The notes beneath the pieces were generated by a model. That model was not told where the DNA came from and ran no database searches. It saw only the letters and a program-made list of their open reading frames with translations. Shown piece after piece: positions 1 through 5,445 of a stretch of DNA of 6,744 nt. Position 1 is the stretch's first letter, and each line of letters starts with the position of its first letter. Where the stretch lies: positions 1-6,744 of the forward strand of contig JACQAB010000021.1 of the NCBI GenBank assembly GCA_016195205.1. Reading direction: 5' to 3'. This stretch comes from Pseudomonadota bacterium (lineage in GTDB: Bacteria; Pseudomonadota; Alphaproteobacteria; UBA9219; RGZA01). The translations under genes and the position numbers were made by a program.

Positions 1-480
1 AACGCTTTGCTGGATGATTGGGCGCTGAAACACATTGGCAAGCCGTTTGACCGTAACGGCTGGCTGGCGGCGCTGGGCATGCCCGATAAAAAATGGCTGC
101 AGGCGTTTTTGAAGCATCCCTATTTCAAAAAGAAACCGCCCAAATCATTGGATCGCGAGGCCTTCGCGCGTTTCGTGCCCAAGCACAAGGTTCCGCCCGA
201 CGGCGCGGCCACGCTGGCGGCGATGACGGCGCTTTCCATTGTCGAAGGATTCAAACATCTGCCGAAACGCCCGCGTTTTCTGGCGGTCACCGGCGGCGGG
301 CGCAAAAACGCCGAACTCATGCGCCTCTTGGCAAAAGAATCCGGCGTTAAAGTGATGGCGGTGGAGAAAAAATTCCTGAACGGCGACGCGCTGGAAGCCG
401 AAGCCTTCGCCTATCTCGCCGCGCGGGTTTTAAAAAACCTGCCGATTACGTTTAAGGGAACGACGGGGAGGAAGAAATAA
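1..480 (+). CDS. anmK: Anhydro-N-acetylmuramic acid kinase, C-terminal part (5' end outside window)
   Basis: AnmK hydrolyses and phosphorylates 1,6-anhydro-N-acetylmuramic acid to MurNAc-6-phosphate in the cytoplasm, part of peptidoglycan recycling. The reading frame is open from base 1 (it begins Asn-Ala-Leu-Leu-Asp-Asp-Trp) and ends at TAA 478-480. About 159 residues are visible, less than half of the usual length of roughly 360-390. Recognisable family blocks are the NALLDDW segment at the left edge, the HPYF...PPKSLDR segment near residues 39-51, DGAATLAAMTA near 67-77, the glycine-rich TGGGRKNAELM block near 97-107, and the C-terminal NGDALEAEAFAYLAAR followed by LPITFKGTTG. The last block is highly characteristic of AnmK. 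Nothing looks broken in the visible part. The gene converges on the minus-strand gene ending at 497, and no terminator hairpin is visible in the 16-base gap. Identification is from recalled family motifs. Confidence 0.93.
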   Translation, partial: NALLDDWALKHIGKPFDRNGWLAALGMPDKKWLQAFLKHPYFKKKPPKSLDREAFARFVPKHKVPPDGAATLAAMTALSIVEGFKHLPKRPRFLAVTGGGRKNAELMRLLAKESGVKVMAVEKKFLNGDALEAEAFAYLAARVLKNLPITFKGTTGRKK

Positions 481-496
481 ATAGCACGTTTGAGTT

Positions 497-1924
497 TTAC
501 TGGCCGAAGACCCTGTCTTGCCACCTCTCACTTTGGCTGGCTGGCTTGGTCCATGCGCTTTCCTTCGGCGCTATTTTTGCCGGCGGCGTCCTGCGCTCTT
601 CCGGTGGCGGCTGAACGGCTTCGGGCGCAGGTTCCGCAGCCGCGCGTGATGGAAGTTGTGGGGTCCCCAGGGGCCGAGGTGCAGAGGGCAGAACATCTTT
701 AGGACGGTGTGCGGCGCGCAAATGGTCGGCCGATTCCATTCCATGAACAAGCTGCGGCGGTTTTTCCCCACCAACGGGACCTAAGGCTTCCTTGGAGGGA
801 AGCTGAGGCCCTCTTAAACCCGATCTTTGGGTCTTATCAAACGGCAGCTTTTTTGGCGCGGCTGTTGCTGTTTGTGTTTCTGGGGAAGGAGAAGATAAGG
901 TGGCCTTAAGATCAAATGCGGCCCGCAAACCCTTTTGATAAGACCACATCTCGGCTTCCGATAATTCGTAAGCAGCTTTAACGCCCGCTTCGTCAAGTTG
1001 CCCTTTGGCTTTTTCAACTTCGGCTGAAAGCCCGGCCAAAATGTTTCTTTGGGATCCAGTTTCTTTTTCGGATCCAATGTCTTTTTTGAGTTTGGTTATT
1101 TGCCCGGTAAGCCGCTCTATGGCCGCAACCGCGGCAGTATTTCCGGCCTGTTTGTTTAATTCGGCTAATTGTGCTTCTAGCCTTGCTATCTCCGCATTAG
1201 GGGCGGCGGTATGTTGCTCTTTTACCTTGGTTTCCCAATCGCTCAGATCAATGGAAGCATTGTAAACAGCAGGATAATTCTCTTGCACAAAGCGAATCAT
1301 CCGCTCCCTGTTCTTCAGATCTTTCGAAGTAAATGGCGGATGGCCCTCGACTATAAGTTTTCCAAGATCTCCAAATTTTTTGTTTTGTTTAATCAATTTA
1401 TCAACAAGTTTTACGGCAACTTTTTGCATATTTGAGCCAGGATCTTCAGCAACGCCATTCGCCCAACTGTCGCTTAATCCCATTTCTCGCACACCCTCAA
1501 GAACGCCTTCGCGGATAAGGGGCGCTAGAGGTTGATTTATCTTATAATCGCCCAGTTGATTTTTGATTTCTTGGGCAGCGGTAGTCTTGGCGGCTTTCAA
1601 TTGCTTTCCGGCTTGCTTCAACAATTCATGTATGCCGGTTATTTGACCTTGAAGATGTTGTTGTAACGCGGCATTTTTGTTTATGGCCGCCAACTGCTCG
1701 GTTTTTAGTTGTTCCAACTTCGTTTCATGTGAAGTTATTTTTGCTTGCTGGGAATTATGGGCGGCTTGGTTGGCGGCAAGAATTTTTTCCTTTTCCCGAT
1801 AGATCCGAACGGCGTCTTCAAGAGCCCGGTAACTTGAAAGATTCCATCCAAAGGGACGGTGGAACCACCGGGCAGCAAAAAACTCGTCTGCCTTTGTAGG
1901 ATCAAAAGTGACCGGTTCGGTCAT
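497..1924 (-). CDS. Unrecognised 475-residue coiled-coil protein with proline-rich C-terminal tail
   Basis: I do not recognise this family. The start ATG at 1922-1924 has a GGAGG ribosome binding site 8 bases upstream. Visible architecture: a short aromatic-rich N-terminus (residues 1-35, with FFAARWFHRPFGW); a charged helical or coiled-coil stretch of about 36-125, rich in Lys, Glu, Gln and Ala; a probably folded middle of about 130-232 (SDSWANGVAEDPGSN, GHPPFTSKDLKNRERMIRFV); a second coiled-coil stretch of about 242-335; and a low-complexity, proline-rich and probably disordered tail of about 343-475. The tail repeats PQLPS twice (residues 373-377 and 422-426). No signal peptide, membrane segment or catalytic motif is seen. 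Base composition of the coding region, apart from the tail, is visibly more AT-rich than the neighbours, suggesting different ancestry. The gene stands alone, with convergent anmK downstream and a 177-base gap upstream. A structural, secreted or cell-envelope-associated role is possible, but the sequence does not show one. Confidence 0.8.
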   Translation of the reverse strand: MTEPVTFDPTKADEFFAARWFHRPFGWNLSSYRALEDAVRIYREKEKILAANQAAHNSQQAKITSHETKLEQLKTEQLAAINKNAALQQHLQGQITGIHELLKQAGKQLKAAKTTAAQEIKNQLGDYKINQPLAPLIREGVLEGVREMGLSDSWANGVAEDPGSNMQKVAVKLVDKLIKQNKKFGDLGKLIVEGHPPFTSKDLKNRERMIRFVQENYPAVYNASIDLSDWETKVKEQHTAAPNAEIARLEAQLAELNKQAGNTAAVAAIERLTGQITKLKKDIGSEKETGSQRNILAGLSAEVEKAKGQLDEAGVKAAYELSEAEMWSYQKGLRAAFDLKATLSSPSPETQTATAAPKKLPFDKTQRSGLRGPQLPSKEALGPVGGEKPPQLVHGMESADHLRAAHRPKDVLPSAPRPLGTPQLPSRAAAEPAPEAVQPPPEERRTPPAKIAPKESAWTKPASQSERWQDRVFGQ

Positions 1925-1932
1925 TGCGGATT

Positions 1933-1937
1933 CCTCC
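1933..1937 (-). promoter_or_regulatory. Ribosome binding site of the coiled-coil protein gene
   Basis: On the minus strand GGAGG lies 8 bases upstream of the ATG at 1922-1924. This strong Shine-Dalgarno match supports both the start choice and the reality of this otherwise unrecognised gene. Confidence 0.75.
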
Positions 1938-1976
1938 GCTCCTATCTTCTCACCTTTTCATGAAAGTAATAAAAGC

Positions 1977-1982
1977 ATTATG
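1977..1982 (-). promoter_or_regulatory. Possible -10 element (CATAAT) for the coiled-coil protein gene
   Basis: Minus-strand CATAAT matches TATAAT at five of six positions and would place transcription start near 1970, giving a leader of about 45 bases. No recognisable -35 hexamer lies at 16-18 bases (the 17-base position reads CCTCGT). If this is a promoter, it is weak or activator-dependent. The palindrome at 2007-2022 would then be centred about 44 bases upstream of the start. Low confidence. Confidence 0.2.
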
Positions 1983-2006
1983 GCTTCGCGCGTTAAGAAA
2001 CGAGGA

Positions 2007-2022
2007 AAATATGGCCATATTT
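2007..2022. repeat. Perfect 16-base palindrome AAATATGGCCATATTT
   Basis: The sequence is identical to its own reverse complement across all 16 bases with no spacer, centred between 2014 and 2015. It sits in the gap upstream of the coiled-coil gene and downstream of the alpha/beta hydrolase gene. Perfect spacer-less symmetry suits a dimeric DNA-binding protein better than an RNA hairpin, which would lack a loop. An operator role is inference; no known consensus is recognised. Confidence 0.5.
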
Positions 2023-2024
2023 CA

Positions 2025-2044
2025 ATGCATTAACATGCATTAAA
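2025..2044. repeat. Tandem pair of 10-base units (ATGCATTAAC / ATGCATTAAA)
   Basis: Two directly adjacent decamers share nine of ten bases and each contains the self-complementary core ATGCAT. The period of 10 bases places the two copies on nearly the same face of the helix. They begin 3 bases after the 16-base palindrome, so the two features form a compact 38-base block of symmetric elements. Iterated binding sites for a regulator are a reasonable inference, not shown. Confidence 0.45.
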
Positions 2045-2066
2045 GCGGGCAGGGATAGAGGGTGGT

Positions 2067-2085
2067 TAAAACGCCAGAAAAGGCG
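2067..2085 (-). terminator. Weak candidate terminator after the alpha/beta hydrolase gene
   Basis: Reading the minus strand 3' of the stop at 2102, CGCC (2085-2082) can pair with GGCG (2075-2072) across a six-base loop and is followed directly by TTTT. The stem is only 4 base pairs, so this is a marginal intrinsic terminator, though its position is right. Confidence 0.3.
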
Positions 2086-2101
2086 GCTTAAAGGGCGAAA
2101 A

Positions 2102-2773
2102 TTACCCCGCCAAAGCCAGGCCCATCGAGGCCGGGTTGAACAGGGCGGCGTCGAGGTGGCTTTCCACCGCGGCGCTGAGTTCGTCCATTTTGTCGGTGAA
2201 GAAATGATCAGCGCCGGGGATGGCGCGGTAGTCGATTTTGATGCCGCGCTGGAAGCTGAGTTTGTGCACCAGCTTGGCCACGGCGGGCTCGGGCACGATG
2301 TCGTCGGCCTCGCCGGTCACGATCATGCCGCTGGTGGGGCAGGGGGCAAGGAACGAGAAGTCGAGCATGTTGGCGGGCGGGGCGATGGAGATGAAGCTGT
2401 CGATCTCGGGCCGACGCATCAGCAGCTGCATGCCGATCCACGAGCCGAAGCTGAAGCCCGCGACCCAGACGCTGCGGGCATGCAGGTTAATGCTTTGCAG
2501 CCAATCCAGGGCGGAAGTGGCATCGGCCAATTCGCCTTCACCCTTGTCATAACTGCCCTGGCTGCGGCCAACGCCACGAAAGTTAAAGCGCAGGGTGGCA
2601 AAGTCACGGGTGGTAAAGGTTTGATAAATCGAGAAAACTACCTTGTTATTCATGGTCCCACCATGCTGCGGGCTGGGATGCAGGACTAAGGCAATAGGAG
2701 CCGTGGGGGACTTTCCAGGACTATAGCGGCCTTCCAATCGTCCGGCCGGGCCGTTGAACAGCACTTCAGGCAT
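2102..2773 (-). CDS. Small alpha/beta-fold hydrolase (COG2945-like)
   Basis: This is a predicted cytoplasmic serine hydrolase of 223 residues; the substrate cannot be inferred. The nucleophile elbow is GFSFG with Ser108. The likely acid is Asp157 in GEADDIVP, and the likely base is His190 in GADHFF, giving the complete Ser-Asp-His triad in the expected order. An LHPSPQHGG segment (31-39) follows the first strand, near the oxyanion region, and NFRGVGRSQG (64-73) is typical of this family of about 210-230 residues. The start is placed at the ATG 2771-2773, because GAGGG lies 6 bases upstream and the next residues enter the first family strand. A frame extension upstream to 2845 would run across the likely promoter. 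No signal peptide is present. The gene is divergent from the cysteine desulfurase gene and appears monocistronic. Confidence 0.87.
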   Translation of the reverse strand: MPEVLFNGPAGRLEGRYSPGKSPTAPIALVLHPSPQHGGTMNNKVVFSIYQTFTTRDFATLRFNFRGVGRSQGSYDKGEGELADATSALDWLQSINLHARSVWVAGFSFGSWIGMQLLMRRPEIDSFISIAPPANMLDFSFLAPCPTSGMIVTGEADDIVPEPAVAKLVHKLSFQRGIKIDYRAIPGADHFFTDKMDELSAAVESHLDAALFNPASMGLALAG

Positions 2774-2779
2774 TGAAAA

Positions 2780-2784
2780 CCCTC
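2780..2784 (-). promoter_or_regulatory. Ribosome binding site deciding the hydrolase start
   Basis: Minus-strand GAGGG lies 6 bases before the ATG at 2771-2773. It favours this start over the upstream in-frame start codon at 2845, which would add 24 residues unlike the family. Confidence 0.65.
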
Positions 2785-2815
2785 GTTTTCTGTAGCGGTT
2801 GTCCTTAACGCCCGC

Positions 2816-2845
2816 ACTATAGAGAGTTGGACCCTTGAAATTCAA
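2816..2845 (-). promoter_or_regulatory. Candidate promoter of the alpha/beta hydrolase gene
   Basis: On the minus strand a -35-like TTGAAT (2845-2840, four of six to TTGACA) and a -10-like TATAGT (2821-2816, five of six to TATAAT) are separated by 18 bases. Transcription would start near 2809, giving a leader of about 36 bases containing the GAGGG site. The spacing is slightly long but acceptable for a sigma70-type promoter. Confidence 0.45.
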
Positions 2846-2846
2846 G
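2834..2846. repeat. 13-base inverted repeat CTTGAA-A-TTCAAG over the -35 region
   Basis: Two perfect 6-base arms flank a single A. The right arm coincides with the -35-like hexamer of the hydrolase promoter candidate. A bound dimeric repressor here would block that promoter, but short AT-rich palindromes also occur by chance. Confidence 0.35.
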
Positions 2847-2967
2847 AACTTCCTGCATCAGTTCTCCTTTTAAAATAAGGGTTTTCCTTCTTCCTTAATA
2901 ACTTTTGGGGCAAGGGGCCTCATGAAAATAAAACGGGGTGGGCTGTTTTGTGCTAAATTGGGAACCC

Positions 2968-4086
2968 ATGACCGCAGGAATCCCGGCTTATCTCGACTAT
3001 TGCGCAAGTGCTCCCATCAAGCGTGGCGTTTGGGAAGTTACCAGCGCGCTGATGCGTCAAACCGGCAATGCTTCTTCCGTTCACGGGTTCGGACGCTCTC
3101 AGCGCCAGCGCGTGGACATGGCGCGCGAGGAATTCGCCCGCCGTTTTGGCGTAAAATCTTCTCAGGTCATTTTTACCAGCGGCGCCACGGAATCCAACAA
3201 TACCATCCTTAAAGCCTTCCCTGATTATCCGGTTATCGTTTCCTCGATTGAACATCCCTCCATTCTGAACGTCGCCCCGGAAGCGGCGCAGATCCGCGTT
3301 AATCGCGACGGAAGGGTTGATTTGAATCATCTGGAACATCTGCTTCAGGTTTTGCCCCAGCCCGCGCTGGTATGCCTGATGCTGGTGAATAATGAAACCG
3401 GCGTGATTCAGCCGGTGATGGAAGCCGCAAAGCTTTGCAAGAACTACGGCGCGCTTTTGCATTGCGACGCCGTGGCGGCAGTGGGCCGCATGCTTTTCAA
3501 TTTTAACGAACTGGGCGCCGATAGCCTTAGCCTGTGCGCGCATAAAATCGGCGGGCCGCAGGGCGCGGGCGCGCTGATCTTGCGCGCGGGATTGACCATC
3601 CGGCCTTTCATCCGTGGCGGCGGGCAGGAAATGCATCGCCGCGCCGGCACTGAAAACGTGGCGGCCATTGCCGGTTTTTCAGAAGCCTTGCGATTTGTCG
3701 ACGAAGACCTGGAGCGCGGGCCCCTGTGGCTTTCCTGGCGCGAGAGTTTTGAAAGCATGATCATGCAGGCCGCGCCCGAAGCGGTGATTTTTGGTCAGGG
3801 CACCGCGCGCGTTCCCACCATCAGCGCCATTGCCATGCCGGGCGTAAGCCACGAGATGCAGTTGATGGCATTCGATCTGGAAGGATTCGCGGTCAGCGCG
3901 GGTTCGGCCTGTTCCAGCGGAAAAATTCAGCCCTCGCATGTATTGAACGCGATGGGCACGGGGCCGCTGGCCGGGGAAACCATTCGGGTCAGCTTTGGCT
4001 GGGCCACGCGCAAGGAAGAGTTGGAAAATTTCGCCAGTAGCTGGATCAGCGTTTATCGCCGCCAGCGTCCGGCGAAGGTGGCTTAA
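2968..4086 (+). CDS. Cysteine desulfurase, group I (IscS/NifS-like), PLP-dependent
   Basis: It converts cysteine to alanine and passes the sulfur as persulfide for Fe-S cluster or thio-cofactor synthesis. At 372 residues it has the usual class V aminotransferase length. In order: YLDYCASAP (8-16), SGATESNN (71-78), His96 in SSIEHPSI, NNETG (141-145), Asp167 in HCDAVAAVG, the PLP lysine Lys193 in CAHKIGG, RRAGTEN (224-230), and the catalytic loop SAGSACSSGK with Cys315. The loop form marks group I rather than SufS. Oddities: the position that is Gln183 in E. coli IscS, contacting PLP, is Ala170; the Ser203 position is Cys190; and the N-terminal block has Cys12 where Asn or Ser is usual. The start is the ATG at 2968, which puts the YLDY block near the N-terminus as in relatives; a GTG at 2938 would add ten residues. 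The HscB-like gene follows 28 bases downstream, implying joint Fe-S work. Whether it is the housekeeping IscS or a paralogue is not decidable here. Confidence 0.9.
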   Translation: MTAGIPAYLDYCASAPIKRGVWEVTSALMRQTGNASSVHGFGRSQRQRVDMAREEFARRFGVKSSQVIFTSGATESNNTILKAFPDYPVIVSSIEHPSILNVAPEAAQIRVNRDGRVDLNHLEHLLQVLPQPALVCLMLVNNETGVIQPVMEAAKLCKNYGALLHCDAVAAVGRMLFNFNELGADSLSLCAHKIGGPQGAGALILRAGLTIRPFIRGGGQEMHRRAGTENVAAIAGFSEALRFVDEDLERGPLWLSWRESFESMIMQAAPEAVIFGQGTARVPTISAIAMPGVSHEMQLMAFDLEGFAVSAGSACSSGKIQPSHVLNAMGTGPLAGETIRVSFGWATRKEELENFASSWISVYRRQRPAKVA

Positions 4087-4101
4087 AAAAAGAAATGAAA
4101 A

Positions 4102-4107
4102 GAGGGG
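4102..4107 (+). promoter_or_regulatory. Ribosome binding site of the HscB-like gene
   Basis: GAGGGG lies 7 bases before the ATG at 4115. It fixes the start and excludes longer in-frame versions that would overlap the end of the desulfurase gene. Confidence 0.75.
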
Positions 4108-4114
4108 ATTGTTC

Positions 4115-4738
4115 ATGGAAGTGATTGAATTAGCCTTCGCCCAGGAGGGGGTTCGCTGCTGGATGTGCCATGACGGGCTTTCGACCCGTGCGCGCTTTTG
4201 CAACCATTGCGGCTGCATTCAGCCGGCGCGCGAGCTTGATCATTTCCAGCGCCTGGGCGTGCCTAGCCAACTGGATGTCGATCTGCAAATGCTGGAACGC
4301 CACTTCACCAGCCTGCAGCGCAGCTTTGCGCCCGAACGCTTTGTGATTCGCAGCCACGCTGAAAAAACCTATGCCGCCAAGCATCGCGAGGCGCTGCTGG
4401 AAGCCTATGAAACCCTGCGCGATCCCATGCGCCGCAGCCGCTATTGGCTTCAGATCCACGAAGATAAAGAATTTTCCGGTGTGGATCAGCCCCTGCCGCC
4501 CGTGGTGCTTGAACTTCAGGCGGTGCTGGAAGCCGCGCGCGAAGCCACGCAACTTGACCGTTTGGCGCAGCGCGCCGGGCAGGAAATTGAACACGGCATC
4601 ATGCGTCTGTTGAACAGTCTGCGCGAGCAGGACTGGCAGCGCGCCAATGAAACGCTTTCCGCGCTGGATGGTTTGGAAGACCTGATTACCGAAGTGCGCG
4701 AAAAGCGCCAGGCGCTTACGCCGCATGCGGGGAAGTAA
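4115..4738 (+). CDS. hscB: HscB-like Fe-S co-chaperone with N-terminal zinc ribbon and degenerate HPD motif
   Basis: HscB delivers the scaffold IscU to the Hsp70 HscA and stimulates its ATPase during Fe-S cluster transfer. This 207-residue protein has three parts. The first is a Cys4 zinc-ribbon-like segment, CWMC (15-18) and CNHC (29-32), resembling the N-terminus of mitochondrial HSCB and some alphaproteobacterial relatives. The second is a J domain of about 42-116: DHFQRLGVP, a helix II region LERHFTSLQRSF, and the typical LEAYETLRDPMRRSRYWL block (94-111). The third is a C-terminal helical bundle of about 125-200, the scaffold-binding part in the family. The decisive J-domain tripeptide His-Pro-Asp, expected before RF, reads Ala-Pro-Glu (72-74), so normal Hsp70 stimulation is doubtful. 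The gene lies 28 bases behind the cysteine desulfurase gene with its own strong ribosome binding site, most likely co-transcribed. No iscU or hscA is in the window. It is probably functional as a scaffold-binding protein; divergent J activity is inferred. Confidence 0.82.
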   Translation: MEVIELAFAQEGVRCWMCHDGLSTRARFCNHCGCIQPARELDHFQRLGVPSQLDVDLQMLERHFTSLQRSFAPERFVIRSHAEKTYAAKHREALLEAYETLRDPMRRSRYWLQIHEDKEFSGVDQPLPPVVLELQAVLEAAREATQLDRLAQRAGQEIEHGIMRLLNSLREQDWQRANETLSALDGLEDLITEVREKRQALTPHAGK

Positions 4739-4757
4739 GGGTCTGCGTCCTTACTTC
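4732..4757. terminator. 9-base-pair inverted repeat spanning both convergent stop codons
   Basis: GAAGTAAGG (4732-4740) and CCTTACTTC (4749-4757) are perfect inverted copies around an 8-base loop. The left arm contains the TAA of the HscB-like gene; the right arm contains the TAA of the isomerase gene on the other strand. Either transcript would form the same stem at its 3' end. There is no U-run on either side, so it is not a classical intrinsic terminator; it may act as a bidirectional 3'-end or stability element. Confidence 0.45.
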
Positions 4758-5428
4758 GCGTCCACAGCCATCTGCATTTTCACGATTTTGTCGGGATGTT
4801 CGACCATGCCGTTATTGGCGCGTGCGCCCTTGTGCAGCATGTCCACGAACTCCATGCCCGAAAGCACGCGGCCGAAGGCGGTGTATTGCCCATCAAGGAA
4901 CGAGGCATCGCCCGTGCAGATGAAGAACTGGCTGTCGGCGCTGTCGGGGTTGGCGGCGCGGGCCATGGAAACGGTGCCCCGTACATGCGGCTCTTTCGAG
5001 AATTCGGCCTGAAGATTCCGGCCCGAACCGCCGGTGCCGTCACCCTTGGGGTCGCCGGTTTGGGCCATGAAGCCGTCAAGCACGCGGTGGAAAAGCAGCC
5101 CGTCATAAAAGTGCTGGCGTACCAGTTCCTTGATGCGTGCCACGGTTTTGGGGGCCAGGTCAGGGCGCAACTCGATCACCACGCGGCCATAGGTGGTATC
5201 CAGGAAAACAGTGTTTTCCGGATCGCGCACAGGAGGGGTGGCGGGGGCGACGGGCGCGGGCTGTTGCCCACCGGGGGGAACGACGGTCACAGTTTTGGCT
5301 CCTTTGTTGTCGTTATTGATGATGACGGTGGGTGCCAGGCTTCCCGGCGGCGGCGTGGCAATCACGGTTTCGGCCACAAGCGAGGCGGGGATAAGAAGGG
5401 CAGCGCAAATCAGAAGAAGGCGAAGCAT
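4751..5428 (-). CDS. Exported cyclophilin-type peptidyl-prolyl cis-trans isomerase
   Basis: It catalyses cis-trans isomerisation of Xaa-Pro bonds, probably in the periplasm. The 225-residue product begins with Met-Leu-Arg and a hydrophobic stretch ending SLVA (16-19), a typical Sec signal with likely cleavage after Ala19. A Pro/Val/Ala-rich linker follows (about 24-68), then the cyclophilin domain (about 72-223). Catalytic landmarks are FHRV with Arg115, GFMAQTGD (Phe120, Met121, Gln123), SMARA (154-158), DSQFFI (Gln167, Phe168) and FLDGQYTAFG (177-186). The position of the human CypA tryptophan is Phe177, as is common in bacterial members, which are often poorly cyclosporin-sensitive. The start at 5428 is chosen because GAGGT lies just upstream and gives a clean signal peptide; the longer in-frame version would overlap the upstream methyltransferase remnant. 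It lies 17 bases downstream of that remnant, probably an old two-gene unit. Confidence 0.92.
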   Translation of the reverse strand: MLRLLLICAALLIPASLVAETVIATPPPGSLAPTVIINNDNKGAKTVTVVPPGGQQPAPVAPATPPVRDPENTVFLDTTYGRVVIELRPDLAPKTVARIKELVRQHFYDGLLFHRVLDGFMAQTGDPKGDGTGGSGRNLQAEFSKEPHVRGTVSMARAANPDSADSQFFICTGDASFLDGQYTAFGRVLSGMEFVDMLHKGARANNGMVEHPDKIVKMQMAVDAK

Positions 5429-5433
5429 GGGGG

Positions 5434-5438
5434 ACCTC
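5434..5438 (-). promoter_or_regulatory. Ribosome binding site of the cyclophilin gene
   Basis: Minus-strand GAGGT ends 5 bases before the ATG at 5426-5428, within the 17-base gap after the methyltransferase remnant. It decides for the start that carries the signal peptide. Confidence 0.65.
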
Positions 5439-5445
5439 AAAAAAG

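Noticed and set aside
480..520. Shared terminator between anmK and the coiled-coil gene
   Set aside because: Only a 5-base inverted repeat with a 3-base loop (AAGAC/GTCTT near 507-519) is present, inside the coding end of the minus-strand gene and without a T-run.
624..808. Internal duplication in the proline-rich tail (PQLPS twice)
   Set aside because: The shared five residues sit in low-complexity sequence with only loose flanking similarity, too little to call a true repeat array.
2156..2689. Plus-strand open frame opposite the alpha/beta hydrolase gene
   Set aside because: It is an antisense shadow of a hydrolase with a complete catalytic triad; composition is Gly, His and Val-rich without motifs.
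2846..2967. Promoter for the cysteine desulfurase gene
   Set aside because: TAAAAT at 2871-2876 resembles a -10 box, but no -35-like hexamer lies at 16-18 bases, and other AT-rich candidates fare no better. A promoter must exist here or nearby, but I cannot place it.
2953..3636. Long minus-strand open frame (227 codons) opposite the cysteine desulfurase gene
   Set aside because: It lies antisense to a gene with unmistakable family motifs, has no recognisable product, and is explained by high GC content.
4130..4726. Minus-strand open frame opposite the HscB-like gene
   Set aside because: The plus strand carries zinc-ribbon, J-domain and HscB C-terminal features plus a strong ribosome binding site; the minus frame has none.
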